From the NCBI GenBank assembly GCA_964643075.1, contig CAZXQO010000001.1, forward strand, positions 62,001 through 126,000: DNA of 64,000 bases, written 5' to 3'. The position numbers and the translations under genes are program-made. Positions 32,578-40,435 of the stretch are shown piece by piece. Source of the DNA: Desulfocucumis sp964643075. GTDB taxonomy: Bacteria; Bacillota; Desulfotomaculia; Desulfotomaculales; Desulfocucumaceae. Under the pieces are notes generated by a model. The model had not been told where the DNA came from. It saw only the letters and a list, made by a program, of their open reading frames with translations, and did not search any database. How positions within the stretch are numbered: position 1 is the first letter of the stretch; the number at the start of each line of letters is the position of its first letter.

Positions 32578-33192
32578 TCAACAAAGCCAGCCAGACCTGA
32601 CAAACTCGGACACCCCGCCAAAGCGCCACAAGCGGACAAAAAATATAAACAGAATTACGCCACCAATTATCTCCGGAACATATACCCACGCATCCTTGAA
32701 TAACATCTGCCACCAGTCTACAATTTGGTTAATTCCCACCTCCTTACCCACCTGGGGGAAGGTAGTACCGAACAGTGGCCACAATAGCACCCGGGGCATC
32801 TGCCACATGCGGTCTAAAATCAAATGGCCACAAGAGGCAAGGGACATATACAGGAATCCTGGCCGCCCACGACGGTAAGAGTATGTACCTATGGTCAGCA
32901 GCATCAACGCAAACAAAAGAGTATGCGCTATTCCCCGCCCAGTACCCAGGCCAAGCCAGGGAGCAAGTAATCCAATGGGCTTATCAATAATATCGGGTAA
33001 TATTGAACCCAAAAGAATCAGCCTGTAATCGACACCTTTTTCTTTCACGGATCCAGACTGCTGGCAAGCAGCAATCATGTAGGATTCCCTTTTAACGGTT
33101 GTACCTTCCCCGCTTATTGCCCGCCTGGTACGCTGCCGTACTATAAGCCAGGATACCCCCAACGTCAGACCAGTGTGAGCCAAAATAAACAT
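32578..33192 (-). CDS. YdjM-like (DUF457) membrane-bound metal-dependent hydrolase
   Basis: 204 residues from the ATG at 33192, chosen for GAGGAAG at the right distance. Four or five hydrophobic segments. The family signature is present: an N-terminal HTG (ILAHTGLTLG), LLGSILPDIIDKP with the paired Asp, GRGIAHTLLF, and CGHLILDRMW, giving the His/Asp set that would hold a metal in the membrane. Homologues of YdjM are annotated as hydrolases without known substrate. It is in the accessory zone next to the lysis-type genes. Confidence 0.75.
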   Translation of the reverse strand: MFILAHTGLTLGVSWLIVRQRTRRAISGEGTTVKRESYMIAACQQSGSVKEKGVDYRLILLGSILPDIIDKPIGLLAPWLGLGTGRGIAHTLLFALMLLTIGTYSYRRGRPGFLYMSLASCGHLILDRMWQMPRVLLWPLFGTTFPQVGKEVGINQIVDWWQMLFKDAWVYVPEIIGGVILFIFFVRLWRFGGVSEFVRSGWLC

Positions 33193-33320
33193 ATAACTAC
33201 TTCCTCTCATCGTCCCCGCACATTTTTTGCACCAAATTTTTATTCTTTAATTATTGGGGAAGTTTATTAAATCTTCCTTAAAAAACATAATCCCCACTCC
33301 GGAGTCTCCTCCAGATTCGA

Positions 33321-33338
33321 TTATTTCACGTGAAATAA
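33321..33338. promoter_or_regulatory. Palindrome resembling parS/NBS (ParB-Noc type site)
   Basis: TTATTTCACGTGAAATAA, a perfect 18-base dyad. The core TTTCACGTGAAA is that of parS (GTTTCACGTGAAAC), but the outer bases A/T are those of the Noc site (ATTTCCCGGGAAAT). Binding is inferred. Confidence 0.45.
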
Positions 33339-33345
33339 CCCCACA

Positions 33346-33400
33346 AAAAACAAAAGAAGCCTCCCTCCCCGGGCAGTGGGGAAGAAGGCTTCTTTTGGAG
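33346..33400 (-). terminator. Strong hairpin terminator, probably bidirectional
   Basis: AAAAGAAGCCT / AGGCTTCTTTT around a GC-rich loop, with T or A tracts on both sides; it lies downstream of the holin-like gene. Confidence 0.75.
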
Positions 33401-33437
33401 ATATATATTGGTGTTAATTTATCCGTGGAAATTTAAT

Positions 33438-33869
33438 TTATGATGTCTGACTTTCCGCCTCCACGGTTGCCACTGGCTGCTGATCAGGCGCCGGTACAAT
33501 CGGCTCTGTAGTAATCTGCACAGCCGGAGCCTGGAGACTCTTATCCGTCAGCCATGCACACTCAATGGCAGTCCGGATTGCTTCGTAAGTAAGATTACTC
33601 AGGCCATACTTGTCCATGTGTTTTTGAAAGTTCGCCAGGGCTTCGTGCAGTTTATCAGCACCGTTCTTTTCCCTGTAGACAGTTTCTGCATAGGCAAATG
33701 CCTCATGGCCCAGCTCTTTGATGTTTTCCCGTTGAGTGGCCGTGGTGTGGGCCTCTAACCATGCATGAACCTTTGGCAGCAAGTCACGGAATACAATTTT
33801 GCCGGCATATATTATAAGGGAAAAAGCCAGCGTTAAAAGATCGGGGATGAATTGATTGATTACTTGCAT
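33438..33869 (-). CDS. LLH-family phage holin
   Basis: 143 residues from the ATG at 33869. An N-terminal transmembrane helix (FIPDLLTLAFSLIIYAGKIV) and a cytoplasmic helical domain with the family block AFAYAETVYREKNGADKLHE and KYGLSNLTYEAIRTAIECAW, matching the LLH holin family. A Pro/Val/Gln-rich tail is added. GGAGGT lies 20 bases before this ATG, too far, so an upstream non-ATG start is possible. Together with the GH25 lysozyme it forms a lysis pair. Confidence 0.75.
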   Translation of the reverse strand: MQVINQFIPDLLTLAFSLIIYAGKIVFRDLLPKVHAWLEAHTTATQRENIKELGHEAFAYAETVYREKNGADKLHEALANFQKHMDKYGLSNLTYEAIRTAIECAWLTDKSLQAPAVQITTEPIVPAPDQQPVATVEAESQTS

Positions 33870-34071
33870 AATATTGTTACTTATTAAGTTTACCTCCAAA
33901 TTTATTTTTAGAAAAAGGCCCCAGTATGCTAAGCTACTGAGGCAGTCGATGGGCACCGGCGCACGGCCGTGGAAAGCTAACGGGTCACATCGTACTCACA
34001 CCTTTACAATGGCATAGTTAAGCCCCGGGGGTTAGCCGGGGCAGGTTAACAAATAAATTTGTTTTTAAACC

Positions 34072-34212
34072 TTACTTTGTCGGTTGCCCGGAAGCCTTTC
34101 GCAGTTCATTTGCAAGTCGATTGCACTCTGCTTTTTCTTCCGGGTCCGTAACAAAGTTATATACCGGGCCTAAAAAAGCAGTAATAATTTTGTTTGCATC
34201 TGCAGGTTTCAT
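34072..34212 (-). CDS. 46-residue hypothetical protein of the lysis group
   Basis: MKPADANKIITAFLGPVYNF, then a charged helix (DPEEKAECNRLANELRKASG). GGGGGTTATAAA precedes the ATG, which lies two bases after the stop of the lysozyme gene, so the two are coupled. No membrane segment. Not recognised. Confidence 0.55.
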   Translation of the reverse strand: MKPADANKIITAFLGPVYNFVTDPEEKAECNRLANELRKASGQPTK

Positions 34213-34213
34213 T

Positions 34214-34870
34214 TTATAACCCCCATTTATAACCCCCATATTCAGATATTAAATCAGCGCCGCAATACTCATTCATGTCAACACTTCCAGAGATCCCCGG
34301 AATATTTCCCGCGTCGGAATACTGAAAGAATGTCCAGCCACTCCATCCTCCCGCGTCAGATGGCTGACTTACCCCATAATGGGCTAACCATAGAGGATAT
34401 GAAGCCAAGGACTTATCCAGGTACTTGGCCGCCATGTCACTGTTTGTGTACATAAGCGGCGTTTTGCCAGTAGCAGCTGTTACCTTCTCAAGCCATGCAT
34501 GACAAACAGCAGTTATATTTGCCTTGATGCCCCCTTCCTTGGTTTCAATATCAAGTACCGGTGGTAGATCTAACAGATCAAATCCTCCAACCATGTTAAT
34601 AGCGCCAATAAAGTGATCGGCTTCTTCTTGTGCCGCTGCCACATTTTTGGCCCGGCAGAAATGATATGCCCCAACCAATACACCAGCTGCCCTGGCATCT
34701 TTCAGGTTTGCGGCAAACTTTTTGTCCACTATGGTTTGGCCCTCTGTGGCCTTGACGAATGCGAATGCTATACCGGCAGCCTTTACTTTTGTCCAGTCGA
34801 TATCTCCCTGCCAGTGTGACACATCTATCCCCCTGGCATTATTCGGACTTCGCGCTTGCATTTTTCCCAC
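34214..34870 (-). CDS. GH25 lysozyme (endolysin)
   Basis: 218 residues, one glycoside hydrolase family 25 domain that cleaves the MurNAc-GlcNAc bond of peptidoglycan. Key features are ARGIDVSHWQGDIDW (D16), KATEGQTIVD, GAYHF, and VLDIETKEGG with the catalytic pair D107 and E109. YPLWLAHYGV and FFQYSDAGNIPGISGSVDMN complete the barrel. No wall-binding repeats. It is in a group with the 46-residue protein and the LLH holin. It belongs to a prophage remnant, or to a spore/mother-cell lysis function. Confidence 0.92.
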   Translation of the reverse strand: MGKMQARSPNNARGIDVSHWQGDIDWTKVKAAGIAFAFVKATEGQTIVDKKFAANLKDARAAGVLVGAYHFCRAKNVAAAQEEADHFIGAINMVGGFDLLDLPPVLDIETKEGGIKANITAVCHAWLEKVTAATGKTPLMYTNSDMAAKYLDKSLASYPLWLAHYGVSQPSDAGGWSGWTFFQYSDAGNIPGISGSVDMNEYCGADLISEYGGYKWGL

Positions 34871-34874
34871 GCTC

Positions 34875-35005
34875 CTATCTTAATGCGTAATTGTAAACCA
34901 TTAACCCAACGCACAGCGATATAACCCCCGCAACCCAAAGCGGCACTCCCTTAACCGCATTAATATGCTTTTCCTGCACTGCTGCGCACTGGCTGCGGTA
35001 CTTTT
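34875..35005 (-). pseudogene. C-terminal remnant of a small membrane protein
   Basis: The minus frame ends KHINAVKGVPLWVAGVISLC then VGLMVYNYALR and stop: a holin/XhlA-like tail with one transmembrane helix. No start codon in frame; an upstream stop (TAG) lies near 35006. Probably cut at the junction with the fragment at 35012. Confidence 0.45.
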
Positions 35006-35011
35006 CCTATA

Positions 35012-35089
35012 GAGCATTACAGTGCACCCAGCGATGAAGAAGCGATCAAAAAGGGTTTGGAGATTGCAAAAGATCACGGATTATTATAA
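35012..35089 (+). pseudogene. 3' end fragment of an unknown gene
   Basis: The plus frame reads EHYSAPSDEEAIKKGLEIAK then DHGLL and stop, with no start or upstream coding part. A terminator hairpin follows at 35104-35129. It marks a rearrangement junction near 35010. Confidence 0.4.
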
Positions 35090-35103
35090 ACCGCTTAATA
35101 AGG

Positions 35104-35129
35104 GTGTAGGTTGTTCCTACACTCTTTGT
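35104..35129 (+). terminator. Terminator hairpin GTGTAGG / CCTACAC
   Basis: 7-bp stem, TTGTT loop, followed by TCTTTGTC. It lies 15 bases after the gene fragment. Confidence 0.55.
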
Positions 35130-35296
35130 CACATTTTAAGTCTACCCGGCCCATGGCGCCGTTCTGACTTTATTGCCAACCAAATTGTCACATCCACTCG
35201 CCTGCTGCACGGCCCTTTCATGTTGCAATAGCTGTCGCAGCCTGCTTCGTTACCGCAATGGGCGCAAGCACATCTAAAGCATTTATCCGTCTTCAT
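35129..35296 (-). CDS. Cys-rich small protein, copy 2
   Basis: 55 residues. KCFRCACAHCGNEAGCDSYC and NMKGPC align with the start of the protein at 31481. After residue 31 the sequence diverges (RRVDVTIWLAIKSERRHGPG) and it stops early, so it may be a decayed or shortened paralogue. The gap to the divergent YjcZ-like gene carries the same promoter-like block as copy 1. Confidence 0.55.
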   Translation of the reverse strand: MKTDKCFRCACAHCGNEAGCDSYCNMKGPCSRRVDVTIWLAIKSERRHGPGRLKM

Positions 35297-35358
35297 TGAA
35301 AATCACCTCAGCATAAATTAATATAATATTTCCCTGTTCCCCCAGCTAAAGCCGGTTT

Positions 35359-35395
35359 TTTTGTAACACTTTTAACTTTGGCCCATATTATAGTG
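35359..35395 (+). promoter_or_regulatory. Conserved promoter-like block, copy 2 (sigma-K-like)
   Basis: TTTTGTAACACTTTTAACTT then TGGCCCATATTATAGTG. CATATTATA fits CATANNNTA. It is the counterpart of 31777-31812. Confidence 0.5.
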
Positions 35396-35428
35396 TTGTA
35401 ATGAAATAAGGTTAATGGAGGTAACATA

Positions 35429-35557
35429 ATGGGATTTGGTATGGGCGGTGGATATGATGGTGACGGCGGCGGATTTGGAGGCAGCTCAATTCTTTTCTTA
35501 ATCCTTATTCTCCTGGTCTTTTCGATGCCCCATGGTGGTGGCTACTGCAAACAGTAA
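35429..35557 (+). CDS. YjcZ-like Gly-rich sporulation membrane peptide, copy 2
   Basis: 42 residues: GFGMGGGYDGDGGGFGGSS, then the helix ILFLILILLVFSMP and the tail HGGGYCKQ. GGAGGTAACATA precedes the ATG. The transmembrane part is identical to copy 1 over 14 residues, while the head is shorter. Spore-coat or forespore-membrane location is inferred from the family. Confidence 0.7.
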   Translation: MGFGMGGGYDGDGGGFGGSSILFLILILLVFSMPHGGGYCKQ

Positions 35558-35560
35558 ATG

Positions 35561-35612
35561 AAAGCCCCTGGAGCGAAGGCCCCTTCAAAGACCTCCTGCT
35601 CCGGGGTTTTTT
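35561..35612 (+). terminator. Terminator after the YjcZ-like gene, copy 2
   Basis: AAAGCCCC and CCGGGGTTTTTT arms, parallel to 32152-32200. Confidence 0.6.
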
Positions 35613-35642
35613 ATGCAACCCGCCGGGTTACTTCCAAACACT

Positions 35643-35810
35643 TCACCCCAACTGGTCAATATGCCAGAGTTGGAGGTGTTGCAGTTCTTTGAGCTGGCGT
35701 TGGAGCCGGCGCTTTTCGGTAGAGTCAGTGGTTTCTTTGATCTTTTGCTTTAGCTGATATATTTTTGCCTTCGTTCCTTTAATGGCTGACTGTAATTCTG
35801 AGGGGTTCAT
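35643..35810 (-). CDS. Small coiled-coil protein, copy 2 (intact)
   Basis: 55 residues, one continuous amphipathic helix: SAIKGTKAKIYQLKQKIKET, then TEKRRLQRQLKELQHLQLWH. It retains the segment deleted in copy 1 (32231-32370). Probably oligomeric. Function unknown. It ends the duplicated cassette; the SLH-like gene follows on the same strand upstream at 35818. Confidence 0.6.
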   Translation of the reverse strand: MNPSELQSAIKGTKAKIYQLKQKIKETTDSTEKRRLQRQLKELQHLQLWHIDQLG

Positions 35811-35817
35811 AATTATC

Positions 35818-36075
35818 TCACTTACTTGAAAATTGGCTGTATGCTTCTAGGGTTTTTTGCATTATACATAGAATTTCTGGCTTACTAATAAGCTGGTCTG
35901 GCTTAAAATTGCCATCAGGGTAACCTTCGCCGGATTTAGCTATATGGTCCGGGTCATCAACACTCAGAATAATATCATCCTGGTCATTGGCTGCAGCAGG
36001 TATAGCTAAAACCATTAGAATTAATATTGCTATTAATAAGCAATTAAAACTTTTTTTCAATAGCAGCACCCCCAA
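35818..36075 (-). CDS. Exported protein with a single SLH-like motif
   Basis: 85 residues. A signal peptide (LLKKSFNCLLIAILILMVLA, cleavage near IPAAAN) is followed by a polar stretch and one SLH-like motif, GYPDGNFKPDQLISKPEILC with IMQKTLEAY. Full S-layer anchoring normally needs three SLH motifs, so this is either a regulator-like single motif or the start of a truncated surface protein. Confidence 0.6.
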   Translation of the reverse strand: MGVLLLKKSFNCLLIAILILMVLAIPAAANDQDDIILSVDDPDHIAKSGEGYPDGNFKPDQLISKPEILCIMQKTLEAYSQFSSK

Positions 36076-36327
36076 ATAATAACATTTTGTTTTATTTTAG
36101 CATGTCTTTTGTTCAATTCAAAAAAACTTTCCACCGTTTAACAATCTTTGGAAGCTTCGGTTTTCTAACCCTTATTTAATTTAACGTAACTACATCACTA
36201 TAGGCTTATCTAACTCCTGGCCTTCTGGCTCAGTTATGAAATAAGCGATGGCTGAAATGTATTTAGAAAATTCCCTCTTTTTTATGCTATACTGAATTAA
36301 AAGTTCTTACAACATGTTTTAAGAAAG

Positions 36328-36747
36328 GTGGTTTTTACCATAGACCTGACCATGCTTCCCCCAGATTTGCAGGAGGTTGTTAAGCATCACACACACCTTT
36401 GTCCGGGAGTTCTTCTGGGTTACCAGGCCTGTAAATATGCCCTTGACCTAATCGGCAAAGCAGAACGCATGCTGGTAGTAGCTAGCAGTGATAACTGTGG
36501 CAACGATGCGGTTAAGGTCCTCTTGAACTGCTCCAAGGAAGCAGGTACCCTTATCATACACGCGGCCCAACGGCAGTTCTTGTCCTTCTACAATTATGAA
36601 GAGGACGAGGGCGTTTCTCTTATTCTTAATCCCGTTATCGGCAAGCAGCTTTCATCCGACAGGGACCAAGCTATTCAGGAGATTATGAACCTACCAGGCA
36701 ATGTACTGTTTATTGTTGAGCCTTTTGAACCAGAAATGGAAAAATAA
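36328..36747 (+). CDS. FmdE-family metal-binding protein (N-terminal domain only)
   Basis: 139 residues or fewer, matching the FmdE domain: HHTHLCPGVLLGYQACKYAL contains the His/Cys metal site, and SSDNCGNDAVKVLLNCSKEA is the second conserved block with Cys. The zinc ribbon found at the end of many FmdE proteins is absent. The start is unclear: GTG at 36328 lies inside the AAAGGTGG site, the properly spaced codon is ATA (36340), and the first ATG is at 36352. FmdE proteins accompany molybdenum enzymes in methanogens and sulphate reducers, but none is near. Confidence 0.75.
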   Translation: MVFTIDLTMLPPDLQEVVKHHTHLCPGVLLGYQACKYALDLIGKAERMLVVASSDNCGNDAVKVLLNCSKEAGTLIIHAAQRQFLSFYNYEEDEGVSLILNPVIGKQLSSDRDQAIQEIMNLPGNVLFIVEPFEPEMEK

Positions 36748-36986
36748 TCCCTATACCATCAAAAACGCCCTCCAAAAACACCTACACCGTAGGACTTACC
36801 CTCTTATTTTTCTAAAAATGGACCCCATATTTCATGCCTGACTTTTTACTCCAGGCAGAAACCATGAATAATGCATAGATTTTAGAAGTGGGAGTATTCT
36901 GCCGAGAATCGATAAAAAAATCCCACAAGACTAAATTCTATCGTCAGTGGAATTATACAAACAAATAGACTTACTGGAGGTGCAAG

Positions 36987-37127
36987 ATGAAAAGAGACAA
37001 AAAAAAGCCGGTGTTTGCTCCCGGGGATGATGATATGTTAAAGCAAAGCGCTACGAAGAAAGAAAAAAAGGAAGGAGACTTCACAATGGTAACGGCGTTG
37101 TCATTCGATGAGGTGGATCCCAGCTGA
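36987..37127 (+). CDS. 46-residue charged hypothetical protein
   Basis: MKRDKKKPVFAPGDDDMLKQ, then SATKKEKKEGDFTMVTALSF and DEVDPS. GGAGGTGCAAG precedes the ATG at ideal distance. Soluble and probably disordered. It is the first of two small plus-strand genes here. Unrecognised. Confidence 0.5.
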   Translation: MKRDKKKPVFAPGDDDMLKQSATKKEKKEGDFTMVTALSFDEVDPS

Positions 37128-37239
37128 TTTACAGTTTTGATATTTTCCATCCCCTGCAGGCTGCCAAAATGAGCCAACTTTACTTTCCATATAGAGTCGC
37201 GGTATTATATAAAGGATATTATGGAAAGGTCTGGTTATT

Positions 37240-37350
37240 GTGGACATTCTCCTGATGCTGGCAGTCTGTGTTTTTTGTATTTTAGTTGGCCGAATGTTTC
37301 TCAGTGATCTAATTAAAGAGCATCAAAGGGAAGAAAGCGAAAAAACTTAA
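37240..37350 (+). CDS. 36-residue single-pass membrane peptide
   Basis: GTG start. One transmembrane helix (DILLMLAVCVFCILVGRMFL) and a charged tail (KEHQREESEKT). The ribosome site is weak (AAAGG, ten bases upstream). Supported by clear topology only. Confidence 0.4.
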   Translation: MDILLMLAVCVFCILVGRMFLSDLIKEHQREESEKT

Positions 37351-37508
37351 TAACAGAAGCGGTTCCGACCAGTATCTATAAAGCCTTTATGCCTATACAT
37401 TATTCCCATTTCCATTCGGTATTTCCCCGTCATTAGACCAGTTAATGACGTTGTTTTCTTGCTAATTTATAACATAGTACGACTTTTTCATTATTCCTTT
37501 TTATGCAG

Positions 37509-37536
37509 AATAAAATCCGGCAAGCCGGATTTTATT
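37509..37536 (-). terminator. Bidirectional terminator
   Basis: AATAAAATCCGG / CCGGATTTTATT, 12-bp stem with a CAAG loop, overlapping the stop codon of the gene at 37532. Confidence 0.75.
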
Positions 37537-37786
37537 CGAGTCTCTGATGCGCTTCCTTTAATAGTATACCTGCTTTAGAACAGAGTGCCTTAAGCCGGTT
37601 CTTTTCGGACTGACCGGATATCCGGTCTATTACCGGCTCCATCTCCATTAGCACGTTTTGAGCGTTGGCGATACAGTTCTGCAATTCAGCCTGATCGCTG
37701 GACAATGGCTCATGGCATCTTCTCACTTCTTCCACCCCGTAGGCGATACAGTCCTGCCGTTCTGCCTGATTGCTGATATCAACCAT
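37532..37786 (-). CDS. Small helical hypothetical protein with internal repeat
   Basis: 84 residues. Two parallel segments, NQAERQDCIAYGVEEVRRCH and DQAELQNCIANAQNVLMEME, suggest an internal duplication of a 25-residue helix with a Cys at the same place. A basic helix ends the protein. GGGAGGTGAAGTT precedes the ATG. It takes the place where spmB would be expected after spmA (gap 92 bases), but it is not SpmB. Function unknown. Confidence 0.55.
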   Translation of the reverse strand: MVDISNQAERQDCIAYGVEEVRRCHEPLSSDQAELQNCIANAQNVLMEMEPVIDRISGQSEKNRLKALCSKAGILLKEAHQRLE

Positions 37787-37878
37787 AACTTCACCTCCCT
37801 AATGTTAACCTTGCCGGTTAACCCTCTGATTATGCACGAGCTACTTCCCGGTATACTTATTATTACCTGAGTCATATT

Positions 37879-38478
37879 TTATCGGGGCCGCAGCCGGTTA
37901 ACATAGCGGAGAATTCTATCCGCAATGACCGCCACGGTCATTCCGAAAGCTGTAGCCAGTATGGTTGCACCAACTATGGCAGTAGGATCATTTGAACCAT
38001 GCATGACCCTAATGCCGATTATGGTAGTGGGTATTAGTGTAATGCATGATGTATTCAGAGCAAGAAACGTACACATGGAATCAGTGGCCGTCTTATTGTC
38101 GCCGCTGTTCAGATTTTGCATCTCCTGCATGGCAATAAGCCCCATTGGTGTGGCAGCGTTCCCCAGACCCAGCAGGTTGGCACTGATATTCATGATGATT
38201 GCACCCATGGCCGGATGCTCCCGGGGTATCTCGGGGAAAAGCTTGCCGGTTAAAGGTGCCACCAGCTTGGCCAGCACCCTTACCAGGCCTGCTTCCTCGG
38301 CCAGCCGCATGATACCCAGCCAAAAAGAAATAATAGCTATAAGCCCTAGGGATGTTTTAACGGCCATGTTCGCCCCTTCCATGGCTGCCCTGGTCACAGC
38401 TTCAATGTTGCCGTTCCATGCGGCAACCAGAATACCCGTCAAGATCATGCCCAGCCAGATGTAATTAACCATCATCAT
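37879..38478 (-). CDS. spmA: Spore maturation protein A
   Basis: 199 residues with five or six transmembrane helices, nucleoside-recognition (Gate) domain. Characteristic blocks are LIAIISFWLGIMRLAEEAGL, IIMNISANLLGLGNAATPMG and CTFLALNTSCITLIPTTIIG. SpmA is needed for dehydration of the spore core and acts with SpmB. Here no spmB follows, which is unusual. Two ATG codons open the gene; either start is possible. Confidence 0.92.
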   Translation of the reverse strand: MMMVNYIWLGMILTGILVAAWNGNIEAVTRAAMEGANMAVKTSLGLIAIISFWLGIMRLAEEAGLVRVLAKLVAPLTGKLFPEIPREHPAMGAIIMNISANLLGLGNAATPMGLIAMQEMQNLNSGDNKTATDSMCTFLALNTSCITLIPTTIIGIRVMHGSNDPTAIVGATILATAFGMTVAVIADRILRYVNRLRPR

Positions 38479-38570
38479 CCCCCCATCGGTGCAGGCAATC
38501 CTTAATACTCACTTTATGTACAGGCCTGTCCCCTTAGAACAGACTGTATAACCAAAGGCGATCCGGAAAT

Positions 38571-39842
38571 CTACAGCCTTTTACTGAAAATACCGGTAAG
38601 CCCTGCCCCGGCCACCCTTTTTCGGATAGCCTCCGTATCGGTGGTATATAGTTTAAGCTTTTTCATCCTCTCAAAATATACCGATCCGGAGAAGGTATAT
38701 TTCAATTCCATACCCTCATTTGTTGTCATCTGACTCAGCATGAATGAAAGCAAATCGCCGCATACCAGTTCAGGCGGATACTTCAGCAACGCCAAACCAT
38801 TTCTTTTTCTGACGGCGTTATGGCCGGCCAGGAAACCAGTGGCTATTGCTTCCGTATGTCCTACCAGAAGCCCGGTCTTCTCACCGGCGCAAAAAAGATT
38901 GTCAACGCCCTTTACCGCTAAATACTCGTCGCAGGGAGCGATGGCCATGAATCTTATGGAGTTGCCCTTGCCGCCCGAGTAGGGATCAGCGTAGCGGGCA
39001 TCCCTAAAACCGTTCAGGGTGCGCAGCGTTTCCAGGGGGAAATATGGGGTCATCAGTTTGGCATGTCCTGTATCCAATAAAATTAGATTGCCGGCGAATT
39101 CCTGCAGGTTATATTGCTGACAGGCCTTCCGTCCCAGCATATCACCTTTTTGAATATCCCGGGGCAAAGGTATAATAGCCAGGCCGTCACGCTCCAGGTT
39201 ATTCACCAGCCATGGAGCCAGGGATTTCTTATCCAGTTTACAGGAGCCGCTCATGGCCTCGAATTGGGGAAACCCCTTACCCGCCGTCATTTCTTCTACA
39301 CCGGCCAGGGCTGTCAGGCTGGTTCTGGGTCCAAAGGTGGGGCAGCGCAGAATACACATAGCACAGCCGGTACCGTATTTGGTGCAGTTTTTAGTCGGGC
39401 CCGCTGTGCCTGTGGTATCAACGAAAATATCGCCCTGTATAGTTTTGCCGGCTGCAGTTTCCACGGCGGTGATGGATTGGCCCGTTTTTTTAACTCCGTT
39501 AACCCTGGCCTGAAAGTGTATTTCTACCCCCGCATCCAACAATGCCGTCCTGACTACAGGTTCTATCCTGGTAACATCATAGAAGGTGGCGTGCCTGTGC
39601 CCTGGGAAATTAACCCAGCGGTGACGCGCAACTCCGTCGATCAGCCTGATAAATTCGCTGCCGCCCATGCTCCAGATTTCTTCGCTGGCAGTATACCTGC
39701 CGTTATTTCGCATGATGCCGCCGACCAACCCTGTGCCAAGCAGCATATCAGTTTTTTCCAGCAAGGCAACTCCGGCGCCGGCCCTGGAGGCTGAATATGC
39801 AGCCGCACAACCGGCCCAGCCGCCTCCCGCTATCACAATCAT
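38571..39842 (-). CDS. FAD-dependent oxidoreductase with a Cys cluster
   Basis: 423 residues. The dinucleotide fold IAGGGWAGCAAAYSASRAGA is followed by the FAD-binding ATG-like block DIFVDTTGTAGPT and a C-terminal FCAGEKTGLLVGHTEAIATG. Overall it resembles GidA/TrmFO-related or thiamine-biosynthesis-like oxidoreductases of COG1206 type. Residues 153-167 hold C-x6-C-x2-C-x3-C (CTKYGTGCAMCILRC), which looks like an iron-sulphur or zinc site not typical of TrmFO. The substrate is unknown. It lies 92 bases before spmA, possibly co-transcribed. Confidence 0.75.
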   Translation of the reverse strand: MIVIAGGGWAGCAAAYSASRAGAGVALLEKTDMLLGTGLVGGIMRNNGRYTASEEIWSMGGSEFIRLIDGVARHRWVNFPGHRHATFYDVTRIEPVVRTALLDAGVEIHFQARVNGVKKTGQSITAVETAAGKTIQGDIFVDTTGTAGPTKNCTKYGTGCAMCILRCPTFGPRTSLTALAGVEEMTAGKGFPQFEAMSGSCKLDKKSLAPWLVNNLERDGLAIIPLPRDIQKGDMLGRKACQQYNLQEFAGNLILLDTGHAKLMTPYFPLETLRTLNGFRDARYADPYSGGKGNSIRFMAIAPCDEYLAVKGVDNLFCAGEKTGLLVGHTEAIATGFLAGHNAVRKRNGLALLKYPPELVCGDLLSFMLSQMTTNEGMELKYTFSGSVYFERMKKLKLYTTDTEAIRKRVAGAGLTGIFSKRL

Positions 39843-39956
39843 AGGCTTGAAACCTCCCCGGGTTATTCATTACAACATATTCCGTTAAAGCGATAAAGTT
39901 TCTATAAATAATTGCCTGTAATTATCTCTTTTAATTAACCAACTGGTACGTCCGCA

Positions 39957-39988
39957 CAAAATTAAAAACCCGGTAAATATTCACCGGG
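39957..39988 (-). terminator. Terminator of the ytfI/gerW unit
   Basis: Minus-strand CCCGGT / ACCGGG stem, then TTTTTAATTTT, 16 bases after the gerW stop. Confidence 0.85.
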
Positions 39989-40003
39989 CGGAATACTTTC
40001 TTT

Positions 40004-40435
40004 TTATAAAGTATGCTCAGGCGTAGTTACGGTTGTTGCTGTATTGTGACTGTCTCTTCTGCACATTGATTGCAGTTGCGCAAGCAATTGCGGTGCTACA
40101 TCCAGTAGCCTGTCATATATCACATTACTGTCCACCGGGAGCAGCCGGATCTGCCCTTGGCCAACCACCAGGAAGCCGACTGGCTGCACGGATACCCCGC
40201 CGCCACTGCCTCCTCCGAAGAAAGGCGCCTGCGCTTCCTGGCCCTCTTCACCCTGCCCCTGGCTTTCAAATTCACCGCCACCCGCCCCGAAACCACAGGC
40301 AACCCGTGATATCGGGATAATCACGGTACCATCCGGGGTCTCCACCGGATCCCCCACTACCGTATTCACATCGACCATTTCTTTGATGCTCTCCATGGCC
40401 GTTTTCATTAGCCCTTCAATAGGATGTTCAGCCAC
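40004..40435 (-). CDS. gerW: Sporulation protein GerW (YtfJ family)
   Basis: 143 residues. HPIEGLMKTAMESIKEMVDV, then VVGDPVETPDGTVIIPISRV and the Gly-rich CGFGAGGGEFES are diagnostic of YtfJ/GerW, a forespore protein needed for proper germination in Bacillus. AAGGGGTG selects the GTG at 40435 over the GTG at 40444. The gene overlaps the end of the DUF2953 gene by eight bases, as in the ytfI-ytfJ pair of Bacillus, so they are co-translated. Confidence 0.92.
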   Translation of the reverse strand: MAEHPIEGLMKTAMESIKEMVDVNTVVGDPVETPDGTVIIPISRVACGFGAGGGEFESQGQGEEGQEAQAPFFGGGSGGGVSVQPVGFLVVGQGQIRLLPVDSNVIYDRLLDVAPQLLAQLQSMCRRDSHNTATTVTTPEHTL

